DNA from: Phorcus lineatus
Taxonomy: Eukaryota > Mollusca > Gastropoda > Trochida > Trochidae
Reading direction: 5' to 3'
Length of the DNA: 64,000 bases
Assembly (NCBI GenBank): GCA_921293015.1
Contig: OV121081.1
Location: forward strand, 53,965,877-54,029,876
The translations under genes were made by a program, and so were the position numbers. Shown in pieces: positions 22,846-35,527 of this stretch (the stretch's first letter is position 1; the number at the start of each line of letters is the position of its first letter). The notes under the pieces were generated by a model. That model did no database searches. It saw nothing but the letters and a program-made list of their open reading frames with translations, and was not told where the DNA came from.

Positions 22846-23756
22846 TTCAATGTAGAAAATTGATGACAATAGTTGCTAACGTTCTAGTTATATGTACATT
22901 AAGAAAATGAGTATGAATATTTAGCAATTTGGCACTTTTAAAACTTCTTTTCTTAAGGAATGAAGGGTATTGTGAAGAGGACTACATTGACAACCGTTTT
23001 TACATGTTCTGATGTATAGAAGATCTCAATTCGTGTCAGCGCCCTAGACCATTAAGTATGGTAATATAAACATCAGTGTGTTGGGAAATGGTCTTGTTTG
23101 TATTTTCTCATCAATAACATCCTTGTAATTATTGTCTTCACCAGCGGGTAAACCGTAATTGGTAACATATTCTTTGTAGACAATTGTCTTGAAGCTGGTA
23201 AACGTCAAGACTTGACCTTCACAATGATATACAAGAGAATATATTTCAACACGTAAACCAATGTCTTAAGTATAAATAATAAATACCATCGTAAATCCAT
23301 TGCTTTATCATTGAAATAAAGCTTATATTTCACAATTTGATAGACCCGTTGTTTTAAAAACTATATCTGAATTAATTATAGAAAAGAAACCAAAACATCA
23401 GAGACAATGTCACTTTATGGACTTATTATATATAATAAAATACAGCTTCATGCCAACATCATTAACATTTATCTATACAGCTGCATTCCAAAAGTTTGTT
23501 CACATACCTGAGTATCCTAGTGCAAATATCATGTAACTTGACAAGTCTTTAAGGCATCGTAGCATTGCGGAAAAGAAACTGATAATTTTGAAATATCAAT
23601 ACAGAAGTGAAGATCCATTGCACCTTAATACAATCGTATGCCATACCAAACCGTAAACTTAACCGTAATCGTTTTGGCAGGTCACTGAAGTGAACAGGGT
23701 CAAAATTTCGAAAACAGTATTTTTTCTATTTCTTTATAAAATCCTTTGTTTCATAG

Positions 23757-23866
23757 GCTTGGCAACGATTAGCGTTGAGAATGCGCTAGACAGATTCACC
23801 ATTCTGAAAGACGAAAAACATGTTAGCTTGCCGTTTAAGTTGGCGTCGCATGTGGTGTTTGGCTGA
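23757..23866 (+). CDS. Candidate 3'-terminal exon, array copy 2
   Basis: Same exon as copy 1 with the frame intact and one amino-acid change (KDEK for KDEI). Unlike copy 1, the sequence before its acceptor comes from the MITE part of the preceding unit (TATTTTTTCTATTTC then CTTTGTTTCATAG), a richer pyrimidine tract than the native CGGAATCGTC. If spliced, it would be an alternative terminal exon encoding almost the same C-terminus. Confidence 0.4.
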
Positions 23867-24778
23867 TTTAATGTAGAAGATTGATGGCAATAGTTGCTAA
23901 CGTTCTAGTTATATGTACATTTAAGAAAATGAGTATGAATATTGAGCAATTTGGCACTTTTAAAACTTCTTTTCTTAAGGAATGAAGGGTATTGTGAAGA
24001 GGACTACATTGACAACCGTTTTTACATGTTCTGATGTATAGAAGATCTCAATTCGTGTCAGCGCCCTAGACCATTAAGTATGGTAATATAAACATCAGTG
24101 TGTTGGGAAATGGTCTTGTTTGTATTTTCTCATCAATAACATCCTTGTAATTATTGTCTTCACCAGCGGGTAAACCGTAATTGGTAACATATTCTTTGTA
24201 GACAATTGTCTTGAAGCTGGTAAACGTCAAGACTTGACCTTCACAATGATATACAAGAGAATGTATTTCAACACGTAAACCAATGTCTTAAGTATAAATA
24301 ATAAATACCATCGTAAATCCATTGCTTTATCATTGAAATAAAGCTTATATTTCACAATTTGATAGACCCGTTGTTTTAAAAACTATATCTGAATTAATTA
24401 TAGAAAAGAAACCAAAACATCAGAGACAATGTCACTTTATGGACTTATTATATATAATAAAATACAGCTTCATGCCAACATCATTAACATTTATCTATAC
24501 AGCTGCATTCCAAAAGTTTGTTCACATACCTGAGTATCCTAGTGCAAATATCATGTAACTTGACAAGTCTTTAAGGCATCGTAGCATTGCGGAAAAGAAA
24601 CTGATAATTTTGAAATATCAATACAGAAGTGAAGATCCATTGCACCTTAATACAATCGTATGCCATACCAAACCGTAAACTTAACCGTAATCGTTTTGGC
24701 AGGTCACTGAAGTGAACAGGGTCAAAATTTCGAAAACAGTATTTTTTCTATTTCTTTATAAAATCCTTTGTTTCATAG

Positions 24779-24888
24779 GCTTGGCAACGATTAGCGTTGA
24801 GAATGCGCTAGACAGATTCACCATTCTGAAAGACGAAAAACATGTTAGCTTGCCGTTTAAGTTGGCGTCGCATGTGGTGTTTGGCTGA
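24779..24888 (+). CDS. Candidate 3'-terminal exon, array copy 3
   Basis: Coding part identical by eye to copy 2, with the same MITE-derived pyrimidine tract upstream. Its 3' UTR carries the A variant (GAATATATTTC) shared with copy 1. Confidence 0.4.
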
Positions 24889-25800
24889 TTTAATGTAGAA
24901 GATTGATGGCAATAGTTGCTAACGTTCTAGTTATATGTACATTTAAGAAAATGAGTATGAATATTGAGCAATTTGGCACTTTTAAAACTTCTTTTCTTAA
25001 GGAATGAAGGGTATTGTGAAGAGGACTACATTGACAACCGTTTTTACATGTTCTGATGTATAGAAGATCTCAATTCGTGTCAGCGCCCTAGACCATTAAG
25101 TATGGTAATATAAACATCAGTGTGTTGGGAAATGGTCTTGTTTGTATTTTCTCATCAATAACATCCTTGTAATTATTGTCTTCACCAGCGGGTAAACCGT
25201 AATTGGTAACATATTCTTTGTAGACAATTGTCTTGAAGCTGGTAAACGTCAAGACTTGACCTTCACAATGATATACAAGAGAATATATTTCAACACGTAA
25301 ACCAATGTCTTAAGTATAAATAATAAATACCATCGTAAATCCATTGCTTTATCATTGAAATAAAGCTTATATTTCACAATTTGATAGACCCGTTGTTTTA
25401 AAAACTATATCTGAATTAATTATAGAAAAGAAACCAAAACATCAGAGACAATGTCACTTTATGGACTTATTATATATAATAAAATACAGCTTCATGCCAA
25501 CATCATTAACATTTATCTATACAGCTGCATTCCAAAAGTTTGTTCACATACCTGAGTATCCTAGTGCAAATATCATGTAACTTGACAAGTCTTTAAGGCA
25601 TCGTAGCATTGCGGAAAAGAAACTGATAATTTTGAAATATCAATACAGAAGTGAAGATCCATTGCACCTTAATACAATCGTATGCCATACCAAACCGTAA
25701 ACTTAACCGTAATCGTTTTGGCAGGTCACTGAAGTGAACAGGGTCAAAATTTCGAAAACAGTATTTTTTCTATTTCTTTATAAAATCCTTTGTTTCATAG

Positions 25801-25910
25801 GCTTGGCAACGATTAGCGTTGAGAATGCGCTAGACAGATTCACCATTCTGAAAGACGAAAAACATGTTAGCTTGCCGTTTAAGTTGGCGTCGCATGTGGT
25901 GTTTGGCTGA
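25801..25910 (+). CDS. Candidate 3'-terminal exon, array copy 4
   Basis: Coding part identical by eye to copies 2 and 3. This copy is followed by the only MITE of the array that continues past the array boundary to its right end. Its 3' UTR carries the G variant shared with copy 2. Confidence 0.4.
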
Positions 25911-26543
25911 TTTAATGTAGAAGATTGATGGCAATAGTTGCTAACGTTCTAGTTATATGTACATTTAAGAAAATGAGTATGAATATTGAGCAATTTGGCA
26001 CTTTTAAAACTTCTTTTCTTAAGGAATGAAGGGTATTGTGAAGAGGACTACATTGACAACCGTTTTTACATGTTCTGATGTATAGAAGATCTCAATTCGT
26101 GTCAGCGCCCTAGACCATTAAGTATGGTAATATAAACATCAGTGTGTTGGGAAATGGTCTTGTTTGTATTTTCTCATCAATAACATCCTTGTAATTATTG
26201 TCTTCACCAGCGGGTAAACCGTAATTGGTAACATATTCTTTGTAGACAATTGTCTTGAAGCTGGTAAACGTCAAGACTTGACCTTCACAATGATATACAA
26301 GAGAATGTATTTCAACACGTAAACCAATGTCTTAAGTATAAATAATAAATACCATCGTAAATCCATTGCTTTATCATTGAAATAAAGCTTATATTTCACA
26401 ATTTGATAGACCCGTTGTTTTAAAAACTATATCTGAATTAATTATAGAAAAGAAACCAAAACATCAGAGACAATGTCACTTTATGGACTTATTATATATA
26501 ATAAAATACAGCTTCATGCCAACATCATTAACATTTATCTATA

Positions 26544-27171
26544 CAGCTGCATTCCAAAAGTTTGTTCACATACCTGAGTATCCTAGTGCAAATATCATGT
26601 AACTTGACAAGTCTTTAAGGCATCGTAGCATTGCGGAAAAGAAACTGATAATTTTGAAATATCAATACAGAAGTGAAGATCCATTGCACCTTAATACAAT
26701 CGTATGCCATACCAAACCGTAAACTTAACCGTAATCGTTTTGGCAGGTCACTGAAGTGAACAGGGTCAAAATTTCGAAAACAGTGTTTTTTCTATTTCTT
26801 TATAAAATCCTTTATAAGTGGTCAACAGATTAACACACAAGTCATATTGGTACATTTGCATTACGTCAATGGCACTCTCCTGTTTTTTGTCTTAGAGACT
26901 CAAAATGGAATATTTCACTCGAAATTTAAGGAAATCAGATTTTCGAAAATGTGACCCCTTCTGACTCTTTCAACATGCCAAAATTCAAATCTTTGCACGA
27001 TAGAAGACATTCCCACAATGAGTTAAAGAATGGCTGTTTTACACATTGACACTGAGAAATATTTTGTCAGTTCCCCTGAAGTTATTTTATTGACGTTCAA
27101 ACTAAACCCCAAATTACATGATTTTTCACTAAGATACAGTAGTAGGTGCAAAAAGTTTTGATATTCAGCTG
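26544..27171. mobile_element. MITE family M, complete copy at the array end
   Basis: Starts CAGCTGCATTCCAAAAGTTT after TA and ends in TTTTGATATTCAGCTG. The left and right ends are inverted copies over about 65 bases (AGCTGCAT, AAAAGTTTG, TAGTGCAAATATCATGTAAT on the left and their complements on the right). At 628 bp, with a TA target and long inverted repeats, this fits a nonautonomous Tc1/mariner-type element. The first 270 bases also end each of the other three array units (from 23478, 24500 and 25522). No transposase is seen in any copy. Confidence 0.8.
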
Positions 27172-28734
27172 TGTGTATTCTATCGGTATATGTAGAATAA
27201 AAAACTGATTCTTCAGCCTATAAATATAATCCAAAACCAATAGCAAGGATAACGTTCGGCATGGTAAGTTAAAAAAACTTATTAAGTTTTAGTGACTAAG
27301 AAAGTTCCCAGGAATATAAAGTATGATAAACATTACATAATCCAAGGGTTTATCATTACTACATTGACTGACAGTAATTGACTGTTTGTATAACGTATAG
27401 ATTTAATTATCGTGTATAAAGGTATTTTATGGAAATAGATTTGAGTCATATGTTAAGTATGCTGCATAATATAAAAAATATGTGGACAGGAACAACTGTA
27501 CATACATGTAATACTTCAATGCAAAATTCATGAGATTTTAGTTTTGCGCTGACCAACCTTTTGTTTTACATGCCTTTTGGGTATAATCAATCAATAGTTT
27601 TATCGGTCCCTTGACATTTAACAGGTCAGTTGACACGTGTTTGAAAGATCCTTTAAAGTACAGTGTTTATCAAACGTCTGTGTATTCATTCCAAATCAAT
27701 GAAGCAAGATGAATACTTTTGGGCATTATAAAGTCAAGGTTCATAAATAAAAAATTGATGAAAAGAGCACACTTTACATCAATTCAAATGAATGTGTTTT
27801 CAATCACTTATAAAACACAGTGAGGTCCACGCACTTTTGTGTTGTAAAAGGCATGCCCCCCTCATAAAAATAAAAGCAATGCTGAAGAAACGTGATAACA
27901 ATTACAAGGGCTATTAAACACATTATTAACTTGAGCAGCATTCGTTTGATTATCTAAGAATGTTCAAAATATTGAGCATAGGAATGTAAATTTACAATGG
28001 AGATATATATTCATATGATATTTCTCAGAATTACCCTAGTTTTGAAATGAAAACCAAATTTTTGGCTAGAAAACTAACCGAAGCTTTATATCAAATATGA
28101 GTAAGCATTCATGTAAGTGAAAAAGAATCAGATATCAAACTTGTAAAGCAATTTTGGTATATAGTTTAGCAGTAACCTTATCAACTGTCATTCTTTTCAA
28201 GGACGTTTTGGTATATAATTTTGGAAGATAACATCTGTTCACGAATTTTTTAGGAGCAGTCGCTATTGTCAACAAATTTCTCCTACATGTTAAAACATTG
28301 TAACATAGTAACGATTAAGTTTTAAATATGAAATTCTAAAAAATTTACAAATTAATCAACTTTTATCAATCTAACTAACATACGATGATCTTTGCAAGGT
28401 CCTATCAAATTATTATATTTTATTGGCTTCATTGTGTGAATAGTAAAAGCTAGGAAGTGATGTTTAAACTCTCAAATGACAATCTGTCAATCTGTATGTA
28501 ACCATCTTTCTGAAGATGGATATTTACAATGATAATGTTTGACACAAAAAGCAAGTTAAATAAGAACCCTTATCACAACAATTAAAATTGAAATATTTAT
28601 AATTTAAAACCGTCTTAAATATGCTGGCAGAAATCAAACCTTAATATATTTACATATGACAGTAAATATGTAATGGTACTTAATGGTAAGCAAATGACAT
28701 TCTTGTGCAACCAAGGCATGGCTTATCATATTGA
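27172..28734. other. AT-rich stretch, left part of an old collinear duplication
   Basis: No gene seen. A segment at 27600-27780 (TCAATGAAGCAAGATGAATAC and flanks) resembles 32120-32290 (TCAATGAAGCACGATGCATTC). See the duplication entry at 28735-28990. Confidence 0.4.
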
Positions 28735-28990
28735 CATTACTGATACTAATGTTTGTCTACCATTAATCTAACTCTGTCTGGTCAGCATCAAAGGCGAGAC
28801 TACATTAGTCTCAGATCCATTAGAAATCATTCTTGCAGCATTCTTTGAATTATTTATAATCTATTACTAAGCTAAGTTTGTATTCTTTGATTAGACAGAT
28901 AGATACCGTGATAGTATCAACCGACTATCACTTGCTCTTAACACAATCAAAACTAAAACATGTATGCAGAAGACTTGACACAACACAAGT
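28735..28990 (+). repeat. Diverged paralogous segment, partner at 34255-34490
   Basis: The shared core CTAACTCTGTCTGGTCAGCA, then TCAAAGG, is followed by matching words in order: TTTGAATTATT, ATAATCT, a TATTCCTTGAT or TATTCTTTGAT block, ATACCGT and ATGTATGCAG. The order and spacing match the other copy. Together with the 27600/32120 match and a MITE M end at the start of each side, this is a worn segmental duplication. Confidence 0.6.
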
Positions 28991-31980
28991 TTCACAAACA
29001 GTTACCTCATTGTTCAGATAAAGAAATTATGTCGGTTACTTGCTATGCTTAGTATGTAAATATAGGTCCTAGTTATGATAACAGTGTTTTGATAGTGAAG
29101 TACAAGAAGTGTGCCACAACATGAAAAATTAGTGATTGTTAATAACTAACATATCTCTAAAAATGTTGAATGTAAATTCTTAAAAGAACATATACAAATC
29201 TTTAAAGTTATCTAATCGTTTAACGTCTTTGAATGACGACCATCATATTAATTGTATCGATAGGTATGATTTACCAGACCTACGCCGAGTCGGTAAAAAA
29301 GAATTGAGAGTCAAATATAAATGTTATTGAATGCATTTCTAAGAAAATAATCTTATTTGTAACCTTTCTAAACCCGCTTCCTATAAATGATCATGACATT
29401 TTCCATCTTGTCTATTCAGAGCGATATCAATCAAAACTCATTAATCCTCTCTATATATCAACACAAAAGTAACTTCATTAGATGATCACATTCAATTTGA
29501 TATGACAGTTAGCGATTATCTTTTCATATAAACAGATGGAAATGTATGAGTTCTACCGTTTTATTGTAGGACGTACATCAATATGATAGTTTGATATTGA
29601 TATATTCATTCATAATGCCTTCATTAATGAATATGTTTACTCACAGTGATTCCAAAGTTAAAAATGCAAGTGGACAATCAATGAAATGGAATACCGTACT
29701 ATAGATTTTATCAGATGTCTTCATGTTCACGAAATTGTTAATTTCAAATACGATGCTTTTACTTTTACCAGTTTTCAAAAAATTATATAAGAATACTTAG
29801 AATCATGATGTTCTTGAAATGAAAACGTGCACAAAACTGTGGGTGTATTGTTGTCAATCTATTTTTCTGTAGTTTTAAGGAGATATCTTAAGGTATGTCT
29901 ATTGAAATCGGTAACCTAAAAAAGTTTCAAAAAGTTGTATTACTTACAAAGTGAATCATATTGTCCTTGAGAAGAAAACGTGCACAAAATTGTAGTTTAT
30001 TGTTGTCAATCTATTCTACTAATATCTAACTCAAGCTCGTTCATGAAGGATTAACGAGAACTTTGTCTGAGAAAAAACCCTTACAAATAAATTTAGATTA
30101 AGATTTAGGCTGAAGATATCGTACGGAAGCCAACATTAAAAGAGACCAATCTATCGAAGGCATAATCAAAAGTTTAGTTGATGAGCTGGTAAAAACACAT
30201 CGTTTAAGGACTCTCAAAGTAAAACATTGCTTGTCACACTTTCTGCTCATCATAATTGTATTTTTAATACTTAAACGTAACTGAATTGTTTAGTTTTCTC
30301 TGATTTCTAAAGCATACTCGTACAAAAGCTGTATTTGCCATTTGTCATTCCTTGATAACTAAAATGTTAAACTGTCGAGAAAATGATTTAAGAGAATTGA
30401 GCAGAATAGTGATAACTTATTTGGTGGGAATAACACCGAATGCATGACTATATAGGTGTTGTCATTTGGATTCATAACATAACATTTAAGACATTTGTGC
30501 AGGTGATAAAGTGTCGCTTGTTATAAATAAGAAAATGGTGTTCTTCAGATAGGAAAACAAATGGTTATCACAATAAAAATGTATCGTGTTGGAAAACATC
30601 CCACTAAATGAATCTTTTGAAGTGAATTGTGTGAGAATAAAATGTAAAGTGTTTCCATTGTCGGACAAACCGACAACAAATATCATTACACTTCCCAAAG
30701 ATTAACTAAAACTTTTTATTCCATGCTAAGTGACGCTCATATTCTGAGATACGTGAACACGGGATAACTTTCAAACGATAATTTGAAGGGAAAAGTTTTT
30801 GTTGTTCTGAAGCAAATGTTAAATCTAAGCCGAAGAAAAAGGGAAAATCAACATAAAGCAGCTAACAAATATCCTTTATTACAAAATGTTGAAATGAAAT
30901 GAAAAGAAATTATGTTACATGTATCTACCTTGGTTTATACATGCATGTGTTATTGTTTTAATAGGCTTGTGTAAGCAGGTAAAGGCAATATCAATATGTT
31001 ACATTATACATTACGTACATCTTAAAAGAGCATTTGCTTTATTCGGTGTTCACACATAATAATTGAGCAATGACAAATGATGCATATATACAAAGCAAAA
31101 ACCGATCAACATTTTGAGCGGCTTAAACAATTCAACATTTAACATAGTTGGTAACTAACCGACCGCACAAGAAATTGAATATATAATTGTTCAAACTCTA
31201 TTTAGCAGATAATATAGTTTTATTTGTACAATAGTATCGACATTCGTTCATTCAGTTCAGTTTTAATGTTTGGAAATGTATAAAATGTTTTAAAGGTTTG
31301 TCACTGAGATACGAACGTTACAAAATGTTCAACAATCAAAAGTCATGCCACTAAATGTATATTTAGTGTTAACACACTTGCATTCTTATTATAGGCCTAT
31401 CACTGTTCCTTACACTTATACGGAAATGAACAAATGTAGGAACCGTAAAAAATCCCTCTCAGGCAGCGAAATGGGTTGGAAGTAAGGCTGACCTTTGTTT
31501 GTTTAACTCATTTCGGTTGCTAAAGCATTGGATGTGAAAATGTAAAGCGCCTTAAAGTCTTTTCTACAAGCCATTTTTCCTCCATTGATTTGCTGAAAAA
31601 AGGAAAGAGTTAACATGAGGAAAAGTGATATCTTTCTTACTTCATGACACTAGTTATTCACAAATGGACAAAGTAGTTTACATAATACCCCCTTCAGATA
31701 GGTTTGCTTTTTGAGCAAGGAAGCATAAATTACATATCTAGATTTGTCAAGATTTTCAAGATATTCAATAGACTAACTTTTTAGCTTTTCACTTATAATG
31801 GATTTTGAAGAGACACATACTGCTTAGTGTTTTCGGCCTTGGTCACTCGAACGACCTGCCAAAAATGTTACGGTAAATTGTGGGGTAGATATATGATTGC
31901 AGTAAAATACAATGTATTTTCTTTTCGGTATTGAAAAATCAATATTATCCGTATTTTGTCGCAATGCTACGATGCCTCAA
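28991..31980. other. AT-rich stretch, nothing recognised
   Basis: Three kilobases without a credible frame or repeat apart from a weakly repeated phrase, GAAAACGTGCACAAAA followed by TTGTTGTCAATCTATT, near 29822 and 29972 (a 150-base local duplication). Confidence 0.5.
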
Positions 31981-32034
31981 GCACATCCCAAATTACACGA
32001 TATATTACACGATACTTTCGGTATGCAGCTGTAT
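31981..32034. mobile_element. Worn right end of a MITE family M copy
   Basis: CCCAAATTACACGATAT then GGTATGCAGCTG before TA matches the right end of family M (CCAAATTACATGATAT and GATATGCAGCTG). The rest of this copy is not recognisable. It occupies the same place relative to the old duplication as the complete copy at 26544-27171. Confidence 0.45.
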
Positions 32035-33243
32035 AATTTATCATTTATATCTAAGTTGCCAATTTCATCTTATGAAACGTTTCATAACATTAATAATGTT
32101 CACATCTAATAAGTTTCATATACTTTCCGAGAAACAGCTGATTTCGCTCAGTCCAATACACATGGTGTTTGAAGTAGCAGGTGTTCCTCAGTCACTAATC
32201 AATGAAGCACGATGCATTCTTTGATCGAAATGTAGCCAAGGACCTTTGATTACGCTATATAAAGGAACATTCTTTACATCAGTTTGTTACTTGTGAGGAG
32301 AAGCGACAAAAGGATGAAATGAAGAAGGTGTAGCATGAAATAAGAGAGCACAGTATGTGATGTTCAAGTAGTGTTTATCAATTTTCAAAGGGGACAAGTA
32401 AAATCATCAAAAGATCACTAATAAAAATACTACTATTACTATTATTATTACTATTATAATATTATTTTTACTAAGGTTAACCTGAACTCCCATCATTTAA
32501 CATTGCACTAAGGTTACCTTAAGGACTTATGATCACCTTAAGGCTTTGTGAAAGGAGGCCCAGATAGTTGAGTGTTAGCAAAATGAGTAAAAATTGGTGA
32601 TTAAAGTGGGGAAAAAATCATATATTAATATGCCAAATTTGTCATTTCCGTACACGCGCGTTTCTTTGTTTTATGGACTTTTGTAATTGATAATCAAAAA
32701 TATGACAACAAAAAGCTGTTTCTATAAGTTAAATGCATGTCCATACCCAAACACGTTGATAACAAAACTATTCAGTAAAAGCTAAATTGATCTTTTTTTA
32801 AAAGATTGTTTAATTGATTTAATATTTTTACAGGAACCTACAGAAGTATTTAAAAGTTATTGGGCATTTTAAAACATCAAATAGTCTCTTTTCATTATCT
32901 ATATTTCATTCTTATGCACCACCTTTTCCCGGGAATTCCTAGTAGATATTCTTTATCTACAACTATTAATGTATTTTATGTCCATTCAATTAAAGACCTG
33001 AGTAGGTTTTAGAAAAAATTAAAAATGTTAGTTTGTTGTTGGATAATAGATTTTGCTGTTAATAAGGAGGAGATTTTGAATAGAGAGAAACTTAATAATA
33101 TATCGATTATGTAAAGCTGCTGCGTGCATTGCCCATTTTCTGCTGATTTAAGAAAAAACATTTATTTCACAATATTATCTTTCGAAGTACCCTTCAACTG
33201 CCTTTTTAAATCATGTCGTCCAGAAATGAAATATACTCCGTAA
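32035..33243. other. AT-rich stretch with a trinucleotide repeat
   Basis: Contains an imperfect ACT/ATT trinucleotide run at about 32424-32468. Otherwise no feature beyond the weak match to 27600-27780. Confidence 0.5.
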
Positions 33244-33252
33244 CTTTGTTCT

Positions 33253-33689
33253 CAATCTGATTAAAATTGACTGTGTTCCGAGGAATGAAAGTTTCAAAAT
33301 ATTGACTCTATCGAGATTCGAACTCTATCTGTCTAGGATATCCTCTCCACAACGGTCTGACCGCAGCCTCACTGCTCGCACGTGCTGACACCAGTTTAGC
33401 GCATACAATACCTAGTCATCAGCGAACCAATCACATCATCGCGTTTAAAATAAGGATAGCGGCGATCAAGGTTAACGAATGGTAAATGGGAGTTACTTGC
33501 CCCTAGCTACTGATATCAAAGCTTTTGCCGCACACATTGTGATTGGTTAGCTGATATCACGTAAGAACGTGCGCTACAGTAGGCTGCGGTCAGACCGTTG
33601 TGGAGAGGATAGCCGAGACAGACAGAGTCGCTAGAGTCAATATTTTGAAACTTTCATTCCTCGGAACACGGTCGATTTTAATCAGACTG
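33253..33689. mobile_element. Foldback MITE with 9 bp target duplication (Mutator-like)
   Basis: The nine bases CTTTGTTCT occur directly at 33244-33252 and 33690-33698 and flank the element. The ends are CAATCTGATTAAAATTGAC and, inverted, CAGTCTGATTAAAATCGAC. The inverted arms extend about 125 bases with few mismatches (shared words GTTCCGAGGAATGAAAGTTT, TATTGACTCTA, CTCTCCACAACGGTCTGACC). A further inner match, AACCAATCACA versus TGTGATTGGTT, makes almost the whole element foldable. A 9 bp duplication plus long inverted repeats is the Mutator-like pattern. One arm holds AGTTCGAATCT, similar to a tRNA B box, but no tRNA fold follows. GC is much higher than in the surroundings. Confidence 0.8.
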
Positions 33690-33698
33690 CTTTGTTCT

Positions 33699-35527
33699 AG
33701 CTGATTGTTAATATCTTAGTACTTTTTACAAACTTGTACCATTTGTATATAGGTTGGGGAGATACAGTATTAGATAACGTTTTTGACTTTGACTTGATAG
33801 TGTTGGATAGAATATCTCCAAAAGATTTGTTTTGCCTTTTGCATTTATATTCTTTAATAGCTTTACCGGCATCAACAGTTAAGATAAATTTGACCTTAGT
33901 TTTTTAACATTCTTTTAAGATAAATTTTATGTTATTTGATCGTGACCTTTTCAAAGTGATAGCAAAATGCCATTTAAAAATTATGGGTAATCATTCTATC
34001 ACTGTCACTGTAAATCACTTGATTGCAAATAAAAAGCTTTTAAGTATATCATGTTCAAAGGAAGGGGTAAATCTACTTGGCATTTAAGCACAACGTATTC
34101 GATATGACTTCTTCAAGTCACGATTTGATATTATTAGTATGAACAGCACGTCCTACATATAGATGGGCCACGATATTCTCAATCAATCAAATTGACATCA
34201 CCTTTTAGTTTCTATCTACAATGTAGACCATTGTCATGTCATTAGGTAAGGAATCAATATCAGCCATTATTCTAACTCTGTCTGGTCAGCATCAAAGGTT
34301 AGACCACACCAATACAAGCTCCATAATGGATACTTCTTACAAGACTTGTTTGAATTATTCATAATCTTACGCCTAATGGTTACTATGTATTCCTTGATAA
34401 AGTAGGTCATACCGTTGATACTTAAAGTAAAAAAAAACATTCCCTGGACCTTAGCTCTTTAACTCAATAAAGATGTATGCAGTGTTGCTGTAATCTAGTT
34501 GAAGCAGTTTTTAAAACCTAAATTTGAATTGTTGAGTGTTCGATAGTCCAAACCATAGTTTTACAGTTGTTGCAAGACATGTTGGTGATCTTCCTCTTCA
34601 CGGATCAACAGAAGATCACATACCGTGTTCCTGAATTTCATACTACAAATTCTTTATTTCATGCTCATGTTTTGTTTCTTTACAAATAACTAACTTTTTC
34701 AATCAATGACCCTTAACTACATAGCGCTCAAAGCATGCATCTTGCTTTATCAATTCTCGATGACTATAAGCTAATGCTGACTGTCATGTATAGAACCTCT
34801 CTGAAACATGTGCTCCACGAATGACAAGAGTAATGACGAAGAAGAGTGTAATTGCACCTAAAAGAAAACCTTACGATTTGATACTAGGTCAATCTAGTTA
34901 AAGCTAGCAGTAATATTATACTACCCGAGGTCCTTTATTACATTAAAGAATAAGAAAACTATTCAATGTTAAGCAGGCGCGAACATCAGTTAATTAAGAG
35001 ATTGCTGGACCAGCACTTCGAATCGAGGCCAATGCGATTGTTTCGATTGTTACATCGATTATATTTCGTATATATTTTCATAACAACCCTACTGACTATG
35101 AAAAGTTTCAGAATGTGACCTTGTTGAATTGGATTTAGAAAAGTAATGTAATTGGTTATCTTACAAAAAATCATTTCAATTAAGGTCACACTGCCTTTCA
35201 AAGTGTAAAGACCACAAAATTGTTTGCTTATCGACTTGATTCTGTTCGATGATTTATATCAATCGCTCAAACTTTATTGTCATTAAAACAACTTCTAAAT
35301 AAATAATGTGGAAAATATTCTCTGGATGAACACGTTTTCTTTTCGATTTATGGTTATGGTTGAAAGTAATATTTTATTCTTGATATTAAGGAACACAAGT
35401 TTTTATTGTCATGGAGGTCAATATATTAGTAGCTGTATTATTATACTGCAAGATCATTAATCAAAATATTAATTCAATTATCAAGAAAGAAAATATTTAT
35501 ATCCGACATCATTGACATTTATCTATA
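33699..35527. other. AT-rich stretch including the right partner of the old duplication
   Basis: 34255-34490 is the partner of 28735-28990. The remainder shows no frame with protein-like composition and no transposon end. Confidence 0.5.

Larger units (their letters stand above)
22727..26813 (+). repeat. Four-copy tandem array of a 1,022 bp unit
   Basis: The same landmark (CATAGGCTTGG) occurs at 22731, 23752, 24774 and 25796, a period of 1,021-1,022 bp. The array ends at 26813 where CCTTT runs on as ATAAGTGG instead of GTTTCATAGG. Each unit is about 750 bp of exon-bearing sequence followed by the first 270 bp of MITE family M. The outer breakpoints share CTTT (CGTCTTTGTTTC on the left, ATCCTTTATAAG on the right), a microhomology junction. 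Copies 2-4 are nearly identical. Copy 1 differs at about six places, all in its first 240 bases. Copies 1 and 3 share GAATATATTTC where copies 2 and 4 have GAATGTATTTC, and only copy 4 has CAGTGTTTTTTC, so the units are individually marked. Confidence 0.95.

Noticed and set aside
33300-33390. tRNA-like sequence with AGTTCGAATCT resembling a B box
   Set aside because: No A box at the right distance and no cloverleaf; it lies inside an arm of the Mutator-type foldback.
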